A stretch of DNA of 50,149 nt from Erysipelotrichaceae bacterium (GCA_017428765.1 JAFRQF010000010.1:1-50149), one strand, 5' to 3'; counted from the first letter of the stretch, positions 8,909 through 17,435 are shown. The notes: generated from the sequence alone by a model not told the origin. Numbers and translations are program-made.

Positions 8909-9402
8909 TCTTCCTCATAGCTCACATCGAGCTTGAAATATTCGGAACGGACGATCGAATAATCCGCATTCTTGAACTGCACGAAAACATACAGTGTCGT
9001 GGAAGGCTCTTTGGAGATGCCGGAAACGACGACCCCTTTGAAAAAGCCTTTCGAACTGTTGGCCTGGTTGGGCACCATGTTGTATTCCTTGTCTTCGAAG
9101 ATGCCGACATTGGCCGCCATGTTGTTGCGGTAATCAACGTTCTTCTCGATCGCCAGGATCTCGATATCATACATGGCGATGCGCGGATTATCAACAGTGA
9201 TGTAATACCGATAGCCGTTTTCGATCTTTGCCATCTCCGTACCAATATCAAAATAATTCGAGACTTCCTGGAAATTCTCGTGCTCGTTGATCATTTCGAT
9301 AATATACAGATATCTGTCATCCGGATTGGCCATCTGCTTGCCGTCTTCTTCACAGCCGCACAGGCACAATAACAGACACAGAACGATCAATAGTTTCTTC
9401 AT
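8905..9402 (-). CDS. predicted lipoprotein of unknown function
   Basis: The 165-residue protein begins MKKLLIVLCLLLCLCGCEE, a signal peptide with a lipobox ending at the cysteine near residue 17. The mature part is acidic, mainly beta, with no catalytic motif I recognise. It lies between tyrS (stop 2 bases before its start) and the flippase gene, and probably shares the tyrS transcript. The start at 9402 is chosen because it begins the signal peptide; the upstream frame is the tyrS region in another phase. No strong ribosome site is seen, so coupling to tyrS is likely. Confidence 0.75.
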   Translation of the reverse strand: MKKLLIVLCLLLCLCGCEEDGKQMANPDDRYLYIIEMINEHENFQEVSNYFDIGTEMAKIENGYRYYITVDNPRIAMYDIEILAIEKNVDYRNNMAANVGIFEDKEYNMVPNQANSSKGFFKGVVVSGISKEPSTTLYVFVQFKNADYSIVRSEYFKLDVSYEEE

Positions 9403-9403
9403 C

Positions 9404-10627
9404 TTAGAATTCGATGGCGTAATAGAACTTCTTGCCTTTCTTGATGATGGTGAGTTCCTTATTGAATGCGTCTTCAGCATTGAGAGTATAAGAGATATCC
9501 GTGACTTTCTCTCCGTTGACAGAGATCGAAGATCCCTTGATGAGGTCTCTTGCTTCACGGTTGGACTTGCAGGCACCGATCTGCACCAGGGCATTGATCA
9601 AAGGCAGTCCGTTTTCGACATGCGTGCGTTCAAGATCAGCTGTGCCCTGCTTGAGTTCTTCGTATGTGAGATCCTTCAGATTCCCCTTGAAGAAAGTCTC
9701 GGCGATCTTGACGGCGGAATCGTAAGCTTCTCTGCCATGCAAGAACGTGATGACCTCCCTTGCCAGAGCCTTGTGCGCTTCACGCAGTTCCGGATGTTCG
9801 TTGTTGGAAACTTCCAGAGCTTCGATCTCTTCTCTTGAAAGGAACGTGAGGAACTTGAGGTAATCGATGACCTTGCTGTCTTCGGAGTTGACGAAAAACT
9901 GGTACATCTCGTACGCCGAAGTCTTGTTGATATCCAGCCAGATGGCCTTGCCGTTGGTCTTGCCGAATTTCTGTCCGTCGGACTTGGTGAGAAGCGGCAT
10001 CGTGAAACCATAGGCCTCTTTGCCCAGCTTTTTACGGATGAGCTCGATACCGGCGGTGATGTTGCCCCACTGGTCCTGACCGGCTACCTGCATCACGCAG
10101 TTGCGGGTCTGGTACAGATGAAGGAAGTCGTAGGCCTGCATCGTCATGTAGGAGAATTCGGTATAGGTGATGCCTTCGTCAAGTCTTCTTCTGACGATAT
10201 CCTTGTTCAGCATATAGCCGACGTTGAAATACTTGCCGACGTCTCTAAGCCATTCGATATAGCTGAAATCCTTGAGCCAGTCATAGTTGTTGACGACTTC
10301 AAAGCCAAAGACATCCTGTGCCTGCTTCTTCAGACATTCGAAGTTGTGATTGACTTCTTCGACCGTGATCATCGGACGTTCGGCATCCGGTTTCGGGTCA
10401 CCGATCAGGCCTGTTCCGCCTCCGACCAGAAGGATCGGGTTGTGGCCGGCATCCTTAAGTCTCTTGGAGATCAGAAAGGATGAGAAGTGACCGATGTGAA
10501 GCGAATCACCGGTCGGATCCGTACCGATATAAAAAGTGAGACCGCCTTTGTTCAAAAGGTCTTTGATCTCAGGAGAAGACTCATCTTTGATGAGTCCGCG
10601 CCATACTAAATCTTCATAAATTCCCAT
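9404..10627 (-). CDS. tyrS: tyrosyl-tRNA synthetase
   Basis: A 407-residue class I synthetase. The HIGH motif is LHIGHF near residue 40, and the KMSKS loop is KFGKT near residue 230. The Rossmann core carries the tyrosine-binding MQAYDFLHLY and QVAGQDQWGNI segments. A C-terminal S4-like RNA-binding domain follows (INALVQIGACKSNREARDLI). It uses an AAAGGA ribosome site in the 6-base gap after ccpA. No T-box is present upstream, so expression follows the ytxG-ytxH-ccpA promoter. Confidence 0.95.
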   Translation of the reverse strand: MGIYEDLVWRGLIKDESSPEIKDLLNKGGLTFYIGTDPTGDSLHIGHFSSFLISKRLKDAGHNPILLVGGGTGLIGDPKPDAERPMITVEEVNHNFECLKKQAQDVFGFEVVNNYDWLKDFSYIEWLRDVGKYFNVGYMLNKDIVRRRLDEGITYTEFSYMTMQAYDFLHLYQTRNCVMQVAGQDQWGNITAGIELIRKKLGKEAYGFTMPLLTKSDGQKFGKTNGKAIWLDINKTSAYEMYQFFVNSEDSKVIDYLKFLTFLSREEIEALEVSNNEHPELREAHKALAREVITFLHGREAYDSAVKIAETFFKGNLKDLTYEELKQGTADLERTHVENGLPLINALVQIGACKSNREARDLIKGSSISVNGEKVTDISYTLNAEDAFNKELTIIKKGKKFYYAIEF

Positions 10628-10633
10628 AATATT

Positions 10634-11626
10634 CTATTCCTTTGTCGTTTGTTTCGGAGAGAACAGCGCATTGAGATGTTTCTCCTTCTCTTCTACCTGT
10701 TCGTCTTTCAGCATCTTGGTCATCAGTCTCATGGAGATCGCACCGAGATCATAAGCCGGGACGACGAACGAAGAGATCTCCGGTCTTACAGAAGAAGTAT
10801 ACTTGCTTTCATTCATACAGACAAGTTCCATATCATCCGGGACGGAGATGCCGCAGCCCTGGGATGCATTGAGTGCAGCCATGGCTTGCGAATCACGGTT
10901 CGCCACGAAGACCTGATGTCTGTGTGTCTTGAAATAAGACTTCAGGAACTTGTATGTCGAACGGTTGTCTTTGGATACTTCGATATAGCCGTTATATTCC
11001 TTGCCGTGTTTCTTGAAAGCTTCTTCAGCTCCCGATCTCATCAGCTGGGAAACGACGTCGTTTCTGTGATCCTGTAAGATCGCGATATCTTCGATGCCTT
11101 TTTCAAGATAAGAATCGCAAAGCTCGCATACGGCTTTCTTATAATCGACATAGACAGAACAGATGTTCTCGGCAGAGACCTGCGAGCACATCACGACCAT
11201 CGGGATATTGTATTCTTCCAGAAGTTTGAGCGAATCATCAAGATCCTTATCGGCATAGATGATGACGCCGTCGACTCTTGCCTTGATGACATCGTCGATG
11301 ATCTCCTTGATATCCGTTACGCCTTCCGTGATGGTATGCAGATAGACGGAATAATCATAGATCTTCGCGACATCGCAAAGGCCGTTGATGACTCTTCCTG
11401 AGAAGGAGATCGAAGTGGACGGAATGATCAGGCCGACAGTCGTCGTACGTGACAAAGCCAGACCCTGCGCGATGGCATTGGGCCTGTATCCGAGTTTGTT
11501 GATCGCTTCTTCGACTCTTCTTCTGGTGTCTTCCTTGACGACGGTAGAACCGTTGATGACGCGGGAGACAGTCGCTAATGATACGTTGGATTCTTTTGCT
11601 ACTTCATAGATCGTGACTTTTTTCAT
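10634..11626 (-). CDS. ccpA: LacI/GalR regulator, probably CcpA
   Basis: A 330-residue transcription factor with an N-terminal helix-turn-helix (TIYEVAKESNVSLATVSRVI), the hinge YRPNAIAQGLA and a periplasmic-binding-like ligand domain. The DNA-reading residues and hinge closely resemble carbon catabolite protein A, which with HPr-Ser-P binds cre sites. Placement after ytxG/ytxH homologues and before tyrS matches the Bacillus ccpA neighbourhood. The residues contacting HPr were not checked, so a different LacI-family sugar regulator remains possible. It overlaps the preceding gene by 4 bases. Confidence 0.72.
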   Translation of the reverse strand: MKKVTIYEVAKESNVSLATVSRVINGSTVVKEDTRRRVEEAINKLGYRPNAIAQGLALSRTTTVGLIIPSTSISFSGRVINGLCDVAKIYDYSVYLHTITEGVTDIKEIIDDVIKARVDGVIIYADKDLDDSLKLLEEYNIPMVVMCSQVSAENICSVYVDYKKAVCELCDSYLEKGIEDIAILQDHRNDVVSQLMRSGAEEAFKKHGKEYNGYIEVSKDNRSTYKFLKSYFKTHRHQVFVANRDSQAMAALNASQGCGISVPDDMELVCMNESKYTSSVRPEISSFVVPAYDLGAISMRLMTKMLKDEQVEEKEKHLNALFSPKQTTKE

Positions 11627-12162
11627 TTATCTTCTCTTTCCGGTGCCAGCCACCCTTTCAGGATCTCAAGTGCTTTTTCAGCGGCGTCGACAACACCTTC
11701 CTTGGTCTTTTCGACAGCGGTCTTGACATCTTCTCTGTTTACAAAATTATTGATCTCTTCGCCGACATTCGAGATGATCTGATCGATCCCGTTTTTCGCC
11801 TCGGCAAGGATATCTTTGCTTTCATCAGTCTCTTCCTTCGGCTTAGCAGGCTCTTGCTGAGCTGCCTTTTCCGCCTTCAGGGCAGAGATCTTATCCAAGG
11901 CATTCTCATAGAGATCTTTCGATCTTGCCTTGACGGTCTCGATGACTTTGGATACTTCCTCATCATTGACCGTATCTGCCATCATCCCTTTCAGTTTTTC
12001 AGATGCGTCATTGAACACTCTGACGGCTTTATTTTTGATGGCTTGCGCTTTTTCAGCGATACTTTCATCATCATCCTGCGCATTCTGTGTCAGCGCATCG
12101 ACTTTTTCTTTGAGATCCTCGATCAGTTCTTTGACGGATTCCTCAATATATTTCTCTTCCAT
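11623..12162 (-). CDS. ytxH: YtxH-like helical protein
   Basis: A 179-residue, highly charged, almost wholly alpha-helical protein (long Glu/Lys/Ala runs, predicted coiled coil). Short amphipathic repeats such as IDQIISNVGEEINNFVNRED resemble YtxH/apolipoprotein-like proteins. There is no obvious membrane segment of its own, unlike classical YtxH. The ribosome site is a strong AGGAGG. It overlaps the stop of the DUF948-like gene and the start of ccpA, which fits the Bacillus order ytxG-ytxH-ccpA. The molecular role is unknown; a cell-envelope stress function is suggested only by synteny. Confidence 0.55.
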   Translation of the reverse strand: MEEKYIEESVKELIEDLKEKVDALTQNAQDDDESIAEKAQAIKNKAVRVFNDASEKLKGMMADTVNDEEVSKVIETVKARSKDLYENALDKISALKAEKAAQQEPAKPKEETDESKDILAEAKNGIDQIISNVGEEINNFVNREDVKTAVEKTKEGVVDAAEKALEILKGWLAPEREDK

Positions 12163-12554
12163 TACCTGCCTCCTATGATGTCTTCGGGACTCGGTTCCTT
12201 GAGCTCGTCTTTCTTCTCTTCTTCTTTGACGAAAGCGATCACTCTTTCCTTGATATCGCCGGCATTCTTGACGACGAAATCCTTTGCCTGATTCACAGCT
12301 TCCACAGTCGCATCATGTGCCCTGTCAACAGTGCATGATACTTTGGCGACCGTGTCCAGAGGTGCCTGAACTTTCTCGATGGAACGGTCGACCAGGTCGA
12401 TCGTGCCATGCGTTTTGAGCAATGTCGAGTCGACGCTCGACATGACTTTGATCAGTTTTATAAGCAATATGATGATGCAGACCAAACAGACCGCGCCTAA
12501 GATCGGCAGCAGGTCCTTACACAGATTTGAGAATGCAATGATAAAAGCGTCCAT
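12162..12554 (-). CDS. ytxG: DUF948/YtxG-like membrane protein
   Basis: A 130-residue protein with one N-terminal membrane helix (about residues 15-36, ILGAVCLVCIIILLIKLI) followed by a helical region with heptad-like spacing (LLKTHGTIDLVDRSIEKVQ) typical of DUF948. The tail is charged and ends in GGR. It is the first gene of ytxG-ytxH-ccpA-tyrS-lipoprotein-flippase, with ribosome site AAGGAAGG and a good promoter (12578-12606). The function is unknown; the name rests on topology and synteny. Confidence 0.58.
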   Translation of the reverse strand: MDAFIIAFSNLCKDLLPILGAVCLVCIIILLIKLIKVMSSVDSTLLKTHGTIDLVDRSIEKVQAPLDTVAKVSCTVDRAHDATVEAVNQAKDFVVKNAGDIKERVIAFVKEEEKKDELKEPSPEDIIGGR

Positions 12555-12577
12555 AGAATATACCTTCCTTATAAAGT

Positions 12578-12606
12578 ATTCTAATCCATTATGAAAAATT
12601 TTTCAA
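12578..12606 (-). promoter_or_regulatory. promoter of the ytxG-ytxH-ccpA-tyrS unit
   Basis: On the minus strand the -35 is TTGAAA (12606-12601), the spacer is 17 nt and the -10 is TAGAAT (12583-12578). It gives a leader of about 20 nt carrying the ribosome site. Confidence 0.7.
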
Positions 12607-12625
12607 TCGCCTGTATGCCTTTACA

Positions 12626-12652
12626 GCAAAAAGGAACTCATAAGAGTTCCTT
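12626..12652 (-). terminator. Rho-independent terminator overlapping the murC stop codon
   Basis: The minus-strand stem AAGGAACTC / GAGTTCCTT (12652-12644 against 12639-12631) is followed by a T run. The stem starts within the last codons of murC. Confidence 0.8.
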
Positions 12653-13933
12653 GACCATTTCCGCGATATTGTAAATGTCTTTGCTGGACATGAATACGAG
12701 ACATTCGCCCTTATATTCCGCCAGCATCTTCGCCCCTTCCTCGTTCTCCGGAAGTACGTGGGAGCCCGGGATCATCTGCGCAAGATAGGTGATGTCGATA
12801 TCCGTTCCGTCTTGCTTGTCATCGATCGAAGTGAAGTCGAGCAGATAGATCTCATCCGCCTTTTCCAGTGCTTCCTTGAACTGTTTGGCGAAGTACAGGA
12901 CCCTGGAAGCGCGGTGCGGTTTGAATATGGCGATGATCTTCCGATCCGGATAGCGCTTGCGCGATGCTTCGATCGTCACGCCGACTTCCGTCGGATGATG
13001 CGCATAGTCATCGACGAAGATCGTATCCTTATATTCTTCCACGACATAACGGCGTTTCGGACCGACATAGGAATTCAAAGCCTCTTCCACCCCCTCAGGG
13101 TCAAAGCCCATATAGTGGGAAAGTGACAGGACACCGAGGATGTCGATCAGAAGATGATCTCCGACAAACGGCACATCATAGTGAGAGATCACTTCGCCTT
13201 TATACGTCAGATCGAACTGCGATCTGGAAGTATCGAAATGAAGATCCTTCAGACTGTAGTCGTTGTTTTCGCTCAGGCCGAAAGAGAATGCTTTTTCAGG
13301 GAAGACAAGCTTCCGGCACCACTCATCATCGCCATGATAGAAAACGACTTCCTTGACGTTGTTGACGAATTCCTGATAGGCATTGAAATAATCCTGTTCG
13401 TCTTTAAAGTAGTCGACATGGTCGATCTCGATATTGGTGATGATCGCATATTCCGGATGATATGCCGCAAAATGCCTGCGGAATTCATCAGACTCCACGC
13501 AAAGATATTCGCTGTCTTTGCTCAGATACCCTTCCCCATCGCCGATCAGATAGCCGGTCTTTTTGAATCTGGAGAAAACGGTCTTGGTGATCGTGGTCGT
13601 CGTGGTCTTGCCATGGGAACCGCAGATCGAAACCGTCTTGTAGTCTTTCATCAGTTCGCCTAAGAATTCATGATAGCGATAGCACTTGCAGAGCTTTCTT
13701 GCCGCCACGACTTCCGGAAAATCTTCCAGGAAGGCATTGCCGATGATGACCGTATATTCCGGCTTTATGTTATTTTCATCAAAAGGAAGGATCCTGATCC
13801 CCCTTTTTACAAGTTCATCTTCCGTGAAAAAGTGCTTCGACAGGTCAGATCCGCAGACTTCGTTTCCCAAGTCATACAGCATCGCTGCCAGAGACGCCAT
13901 TCCCGTTCCTTTGATACCGATAAAATAATACAT
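12638..13933 (-). CDS. murC: UDP-N-acetylmuramate--L-alanine ligase
   Basis: A cytosolic ATP-dependent ligase adding the first amino acid of the peptidoglycan stem peptide. The 431 residues show the Mur-ligase N-terminal dinucleotide-like fold (FIGIKGTGMASLA, residues 4-16) and the ATP-binding loop GSHGKTTTTT near residue 109. The central-domain EIDHVDYF and the C-terminal VDDYAHHPTEV near residue 298 complete the family motifs. The start codon overlaps the stop of the preceding acidic protein (TAATG), implying co-translation. Length is normal for short Firmicute MurC. Confidence 0.95.
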   Translation of the reverse strand: MYYFIGIKGTGMASLAAMLYDLGNEVCGSDLSKHFFTEDELVKRGIRILPFDENNIKPEYTVIIGNAFLEDFPEVVAARKLCKCYRYHEFLGELMKDYKTVSICGSHGKTTTTTITKTVFSRFKKTGYLIGDGEGYLSKDSEYLCVESDEFRRHFAAYHPEYAIITNIEIDHVDYFKDEQDYFNAYQEFVNNVKEVVFYHGDDEWCRKLVFPEKAFSFGLSENNDYSLKDLHFDTSRSQFDLTYKGEVISHYDVPFVGDHLLIDILGVLSLSHYMGFDPEGVEEALNSYVGPKRRYVVEEYKDTIFVDDYAHHPTEVGVTIEASRKRYPDRKIIAIFKPHRASRVLYFAKQFKEALEKADEIYLLDFTSIDDKQDGTDIDITYLAQMIPGSHVLPENEEGAKMLAEYKGECLVFMSSKDIYNIAEMVKELL

Positions 13934-14505
13934 TATTCTTCCTCGTAGGAATTGAACAGATTGATCTCCTGTTCATCCTTATCATCGATGTCATCATATG
14001 TGTGATCATCGTAGCCGTAATCCTCATCGAGCAGCCGATGCAGTTCTTCCTCGTCGGTATCGACCAGACCCGCAAAAAGATCCGGATGATCTTTTTCGTA
14101 TTCTTCCCTGCTGCCGTAACCGTAGATCGGTGAAGTGATGATCTCCAGATGGGATGAGTCCGGTCTGCTGGTCAGCGATTCGTTGACGGAAGCGGAGCTC
14201 TTTTTGATCTCCGGTTTGTTTTCTTTGATCACGCCAAAGATCGGTGAGATCTGCGAAGAGAATTCATAATCACCGTAGACATTTTCCGGTTCCTTCTTTT
14301 CCTCTTTCTTTTTCTTCTTGTCATCCAGGTCGATGAAAGCGGACCGTTCCGGTTTACGATATAAGATATCCGCAGCCTTTACGGTCTTTTCCTGCTTTTT
14401 GACGGGCTTTGGTTCCGCTTTGGGTCTGACATAGACTTCTTCTTCGTCGTCTTCTTCCGGCTCAAACAGGATATCAATAAATTTCTTCTTTATATCGCTC
14501 TTCAT
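13933..14505 (-). CDS. acidic protein with SepF-like N-terminal helix, encoded before murC
   Basis: I do not recognise a named family for this 190-residue protein. It begins with a short helix rich in alternating Lys and Phe/Ile/Leu (KKKFIDILFEPEEDDEEE), very like the SepF start in this same window (GDKLKEFIAPEEDDEEQ), where the helix anchors the protein to the membrane. A low-complexity Lys/Glu linker follows. Two copies of a short motif, SPIFGV near residue 88 and SPIYGY near residue 126, sit before an acidic Asp/Tyr-rich C-terminus. In Bacillus the gene before murC encodes the DNA translocase SftA; this could be a motor-less counterpart of its N-terminal region (inference). The ribosome site is AGAGGTGGG. 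Confidence 0.6.
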   Translation of the reverse strand: MKSDIKKKFIDILFEPEEDDEEEVYVRPKAEPKPVKKQEKTVKAADILYRKPERSAFIDLDDKKKKKEEKKEPENVYGDYEFSSQISPIFGVIKENKPEIKKSSASVNESLTSRPDSSHLEIITSPIYGYGSREEYEKDHPDLFAGLVDTDEEELHRLLDEDYGYDDHTYDDIDDKDEQEINLFNSYEEE

Positions 14506-14558
14506 TTCCCACCTCTTCTTTTTTTCATTCTACAACATTTTAAGTACTCGCAGATGCG

Positions 14559-15221
14559 CTATTGTGAAGCACCGGCTTCTTCTTTATCGACCATGAAGTC
14601 ATTGACATTTCCGTTGACAGGCATGATCGTTTCAAACAGGTTCACCTGTTTCTTTTCGTAGTCCACTTCCGTCTTTGAGGAATATGCGCTGATCACATCA
14701 TTTTCTCTGACCGCCGCACTTTTTGCCATCAGCAGGATGCGTGAAGTCATATCGGCGATGTCCGACAATGAGGCATAGCCGTAGAACAGCAGATCCTTTG
14801 ACTGGAAATAGGAAAGATATCTGTTTCCGTACGAATAGACACGGTAGGAATACGGGTGTTCTTTCTCATCGACATCCAGGTAGCTGCTGATCCGCTCATA
14901 GACGAGTTTCGAAGGATCGAAGAATCCCTCATCCTTCATGGTCTGATCGGAGTAATATCGTTCATTGATGATGCCGGAGATGTTGATATCCATGACGAAG
15001 CTCGATTCATTGTAGCTGAAACGGCTGCTGAGCATATCGCCTTCCAGTTCTCCGGTACCGCTTGGCAGATAATAGTCGATATATTGGGAATAGTTGTTGC
15101 GGCGTATCGTTTCTGCGTTCATTTCCTCAGAAAAGATTGCATCCAGTCTCTTCGTCAGATCGTTCTGACTTACACAGCCGCTCAACATGATACAAATAAA
15201 AAACACTATGATCTTTTTCAC
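14559..15221 (-). CDS. predicted lipoprotein of unknown function
   Basis: A 220-residue protein with a GTG start and the signal peptide MKKIIVFFICIMLSGC, the lipobox cysteine being at residue 16. The mature domain has many Tyr and Ser residues and no motif I can name. The start is unusual: an extended -10 box (TGTTAGAAT) ends 6 nt before the GTG, inside the last bases of radC, so the transcript is probably leaderless; AAGG is only 2 nt from the GTG. The next gene downstream (acidic protein, then murC) has its own ribosome site 53 nt further on. Confidence 0.72.
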   Translation of the reverse strand: MKKIIVFFICIMLSGCVSQNDLTKRLDAIFSEEMNAETIRRNNYSQYIDYYLPSGTGELEGDMLSSRFSYNESSFVMDINISGIINERYYSDQTMKDEGFFDPSKLVYERISSYLDVDEKEHPYSYRVYSYGNRYLSYFQSKDLLFYGYASLSDIADMTSRILLMAKSAAVRENDVISAYSSKTEVDYEKKQVNLFETIMPVNGNVNDFMVDKEEAGASQ

Positions 15222-15225
15222 AACC

Positions 15226-15888
15226 TTATTCTAACATACTATGATTCTTAAAACTAAAATAGCCGCTTTTGGAAACGATGATATGATCCACCAAAGGGAT
15301 CGATACCAGCTGACATGCCTGAGACAGTCTTTGCGTCAGTTCGATATCCGCATGGGAAGGTTTTACGTTGCCGCTCGGGTGATTGTGAGCGACCAGGATC
15401 CCCGAAGCTTTCATCAGGATCGCTTTGCGCAGTATCTCGTCCACTCCCACCGTTGCCATATTCTTATTGCCTTTATACATGACCTCCGAGCGGATGATGC
15501 CGTTGCGGCCGTTGAGATAGATGACGAAGAACTGTTCCTGGCAACAGAATCCCAGATTGAAACGCAGCCATTCGACGACCTTTGCCGGCGAAGAAAGCTC
15601 CGCTTCCGAGACGTGATCGATCCTGCTGAGACGCTTTGCGATCTCTAAGATCGCCATGATCTCCAAAGCCTTGGCCTTTTTGATGCCTTTGACCATGATC
15701 AGTTCTTCATAATTCAGGCTCAGCAGATTCTCAAAGCCGTTGGCCAGATCGATGACATCCCTGGCCAGGTCGAAAACGTTCTTGTTTTTATATGCGCTTT
15801 TGATGATCAGTGCGAGAAGTTCGGTCTCGCTCAAAGAAGCGATCCCGTATTCCAGAGCCTTTTCTCTTGGCATGAGATCACTCTTCAC
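15226..15888 (-). CDS. radC: RadC-family JAB1/MPN protein
   Basis: A 220-residue protein of the RadC/UPF0758 family. The N-terminal helix-hairpin-helix-like region (ELIMVKGIKKAKALEI) is followed by the MPN+ metal motif HNHPSGNVKPSHAD near residue 170. The family has the zinc-isopeptidase fold, but its role is unsettled; the old DNA-repair label is doubtful. I choose the GTG at 15888, which has GGGAGG 7 nt upstream, giving the family-typical start VKSDLMPREKALEYG; a longer ATG frame from 15945 is less likely. It overlaps the preceding lipoprotein gene by 11 bases. Confidence 0.88.
   Translation of the reverse strand: MKSDLMPREKALEYGIASLSETELLALIIKSAYKNKNVFDLARDVIDLANGFENLLSLNYEELIMVKGIKKAKALEIMAILEIAKRLSRIDHVSEAELSSPAKVVEWLRFNLGFCCQEQFFVIYLNGRNGIIRSEVMYKGNKNMATVGVDEILRKAILMKASGILVAHNHPSGNVKPSHADIELTQRLSQACQLVSIPLVDHIIVSKSGYFSFKNHSMLE
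15228..15236 (-). promoter_or_regulatory. extended -10 box, predicted leaderless GTG start
   Basis: The minus strand reads TGTTAGAAT, then AAGGTT, then the GTG of the lipoprotein gene at 15221. The box lies within the last codons of radC. Confidence 0.45.
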
Positions 15889-16225
15889 AGGTGAACCTCC
15901 CTGCCTTGAGGGCTTCGATCGTCCTTGAGAAGGAATACGCATCATCGATCACCAGTCCATATCGGCGTATCAGCTTGTCATCTTCCAGATAGCTGCATCG
16001 GTCAAACTGAGATACGAGGTCTTTATAGAACGTTTCATCTGCCAGGACAGTTTTGGGTAAGACAAAAACTTCTTCGACTTCGATCGTCTGAAGAAGATCG
16101 TTTTCCCCTTTGAGATATAGATTTAAGGAATCGTTTCCGTCATAGCTGCTGCAGGCAGCACTTCTTTGCCTGGAACAGCCGCAAAGTAAAAGTAACAGGA
16201 TCAGACATCTTCTTTTCTTTTCCAT
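15878..16225 (-). CDS. small predicted lipoprotein
   Basis: The 115-residue protein begins MEKKRRCLILLLLLCGCSRQ, a lipoprotein signal with its lipobox cysteine near residue 17. The remainder has no recognisable domain. It overlaps the VanZ gene upstream by 25 bases and radC downstream by 11, so it is embedded in one transcript. The ribosome site (AAAGG) is abnormally close to the ATG, so the exact start or its translation rate is uncertain. Function unknown. Confidence 0.62.
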   Translation of the reverse strand: MEKKRRCLILLLLLCGCSRQRSAACSSYDGNDSLNLYLKGENDLLQTIEVEEVFVLPKTVLADETFYKDLVSQFDRCSYLEDDKLIRRYGLVIDDAYSFSRTIEALKAGRFTCEE

Positions 16226-16656
16226 CCTTTTTCGACCAGATGACAGATCGAGATCCCTAAGAATGCGCCGGAAGAATCGATCAGCATATCCTTGATGGAA
16301 CAGTAACGCCCCGCAACGAACAGCTGATGGATCTCATCGCTTACCGCATAAGCGATTGCCAGAAGAAGCGGAAACAGGAACGTCCTGTCTTTTCGATATT
16401 CCAGGTAATTTGTCCGGATCAGTATGCCCAGCAGCATGAATTCCGTAAAATGCGCCATCTTGCGGATGAATTGTCCATACCGGGCAAAGAAATCCGACAA
16501 AGGGATACCGCCGGGAAACAGAAAACTGTAGATCTTATAAAGAAACTCTGTTGCCAGATTGGACGTTGCCTCGGATTCCAGCTGCGGCTGTGCCGACATA
16601 TAGAAGATCAACGCCATCCAAAAGAGTAAGATGATGGCTTTTATCGCTTTTTTCAC
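16201..16656 (-). CDS. VanZ-family membrane protein
   Basis: A 151-residue protein with four predicted membrane helices and the VanZ signature: KMAHFTEFMLLG near residue 66, DEIHQLFVAGRYCSIKDMLIDSSGAFLG near 105-135 (cited here only as landmarks DEIHQLF and DMLIDSSG). VanZ proteins are best known from teicoplanin resistance in vanA clusters, but most chromosomal members, as here, stand outside resistance operons and have no known role. The start is GTG. A TGGTATGAT extended -10-like sequence ends 6 nt before it, while the gene also follows the SAF gene closely (15 bases). Confidence 0.82.
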   Translation of the reverse strand: MKKAIKAIILLFWMALIFYMSAQPQLESEATSNLATEFLYKIYSFLFPGGIPLSDFFARYGQFIRKMAHFTEFMLLGILIRTNYLEYRKDRTFLFPLLLAIAYAVSDEIHQLFVAGRYCSIKDMLIDSSGAFLGISICHLVEKGWKRKEDV

Positions 16657-16671
16657 GATACCATCATACCA

Positions 16672-17367
16672 TCATTGCAGATACATGAGCACCTCGGCTT
16701 CTTCGTTGAGTTTCGCACGCTTTTCGGAATCATAGCTTTCTTCGCCCGCAAAGACCGAAAGACTTCCCGCCATCAGCGCCTTGTTCAATATGGCGACATG
16801 TGACTTTTCTACGGCGATCGAAACGATCATGATCCGCTGATCGGTCTGATACTCCCTGATGGGCCTTCCCTGCATGTCATACAAGCCGACCACCCGGCAA
16901 TGGGAAAGCAGAAGATCGGACAATGTCTTGTCATTCGTCTTGATGTTCAGATAGACATCGACGCTCAGATTCGGTGACAGGATGCCGGTATTGACCTTTA
17001 CCTCCGAAGCATACAGATCATAGCTCACCTCGCCTTCCTTCAAAAGCGTCAGTGAAAGGTCACGCATGCCCTCTTCCAAAGCGCCTTTGTAGATCAAAGA
17101 ACCCTTCGCAAGCGAATATGAGAGTTTCACGTATTTTCCCAGGATCTCCTTTTTATCCGTGCAGACATCTTCACTCAGATAGGCTCTTGGCACATCGGTC
17201 ATGATCAGATCTTCCTCTTTGATCTGTGTGCGCTGATACAGCTGATGGGAAGCGATCGGGATCCTGATGTAATCTTCGCGATACCTCACATAGGCACTGA
17301 TCGAGAAAAACAGGCATACGAAAACACAAAGCAGATCGATGAGTATCAGCAGGATCTTTTTTATCAT
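16672..17367 (-). CDS. SAF-domain protein, CpaB/RcpC-like
   Basis: A 231-residue protein with one N-terminal membrane helix (residues 4-26) and then a SAF domain (IPIASHQLYQRTQIKEEDL, DVPRAYLSEDV, LGKYVKLSYSLAKGSLIYKG). This arrangement is that of CpaB/RcpC, which in Tad/Flp pilus systems is an envelope scaffold. No other tad or flp gene is in the window, so this is an orphan as far as can be seen. A strong AGGAGG lies 8 nt before the ATG. It heads SAF-VanZ-lipoprotein-radC. Confidence 0.7.
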   Translation of the reverse strand: MIKKILLILIDLLCVFVCLFFSISAYVRYREDYIRIPIASHQLYQRTQIKEEDLIMTDVPRAYLSEDVCTDKKEILGKYVKLSYSLAKGSLIYKGALEEGMRDLSLTLLKEGEVSYDLYASEVKVNTGILSPNLSVDVYLNIKTNDKTLSDLLLSHCRVVGLYDMQGRPIREYQTDQRIMIVSIAVEKSHVAILNKALMAGSLSVFAGEESYDSEKRAKLNEEAEVLMYLQ

Positions 17368-17435
17368 CTGGATAACCTCCTACCCATTATTCGTAAAAAA
17401 GAAGGCCGATACCTAAAAAATTTCAATAAATCATC

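Noticed and set aside
8626..9372. 248-codon plus-strand frame
   Set aside because: Runs across the flippase and lipoprotein genes on the other strand, with low-complexity composition and no recognisable domain.
16201..16656. Glycopeptide resistance determinant based on VanZ
   Set aside because: No vanHAX or regulator genes are nearby, and isolated chromosomal VanZ homologues are common.
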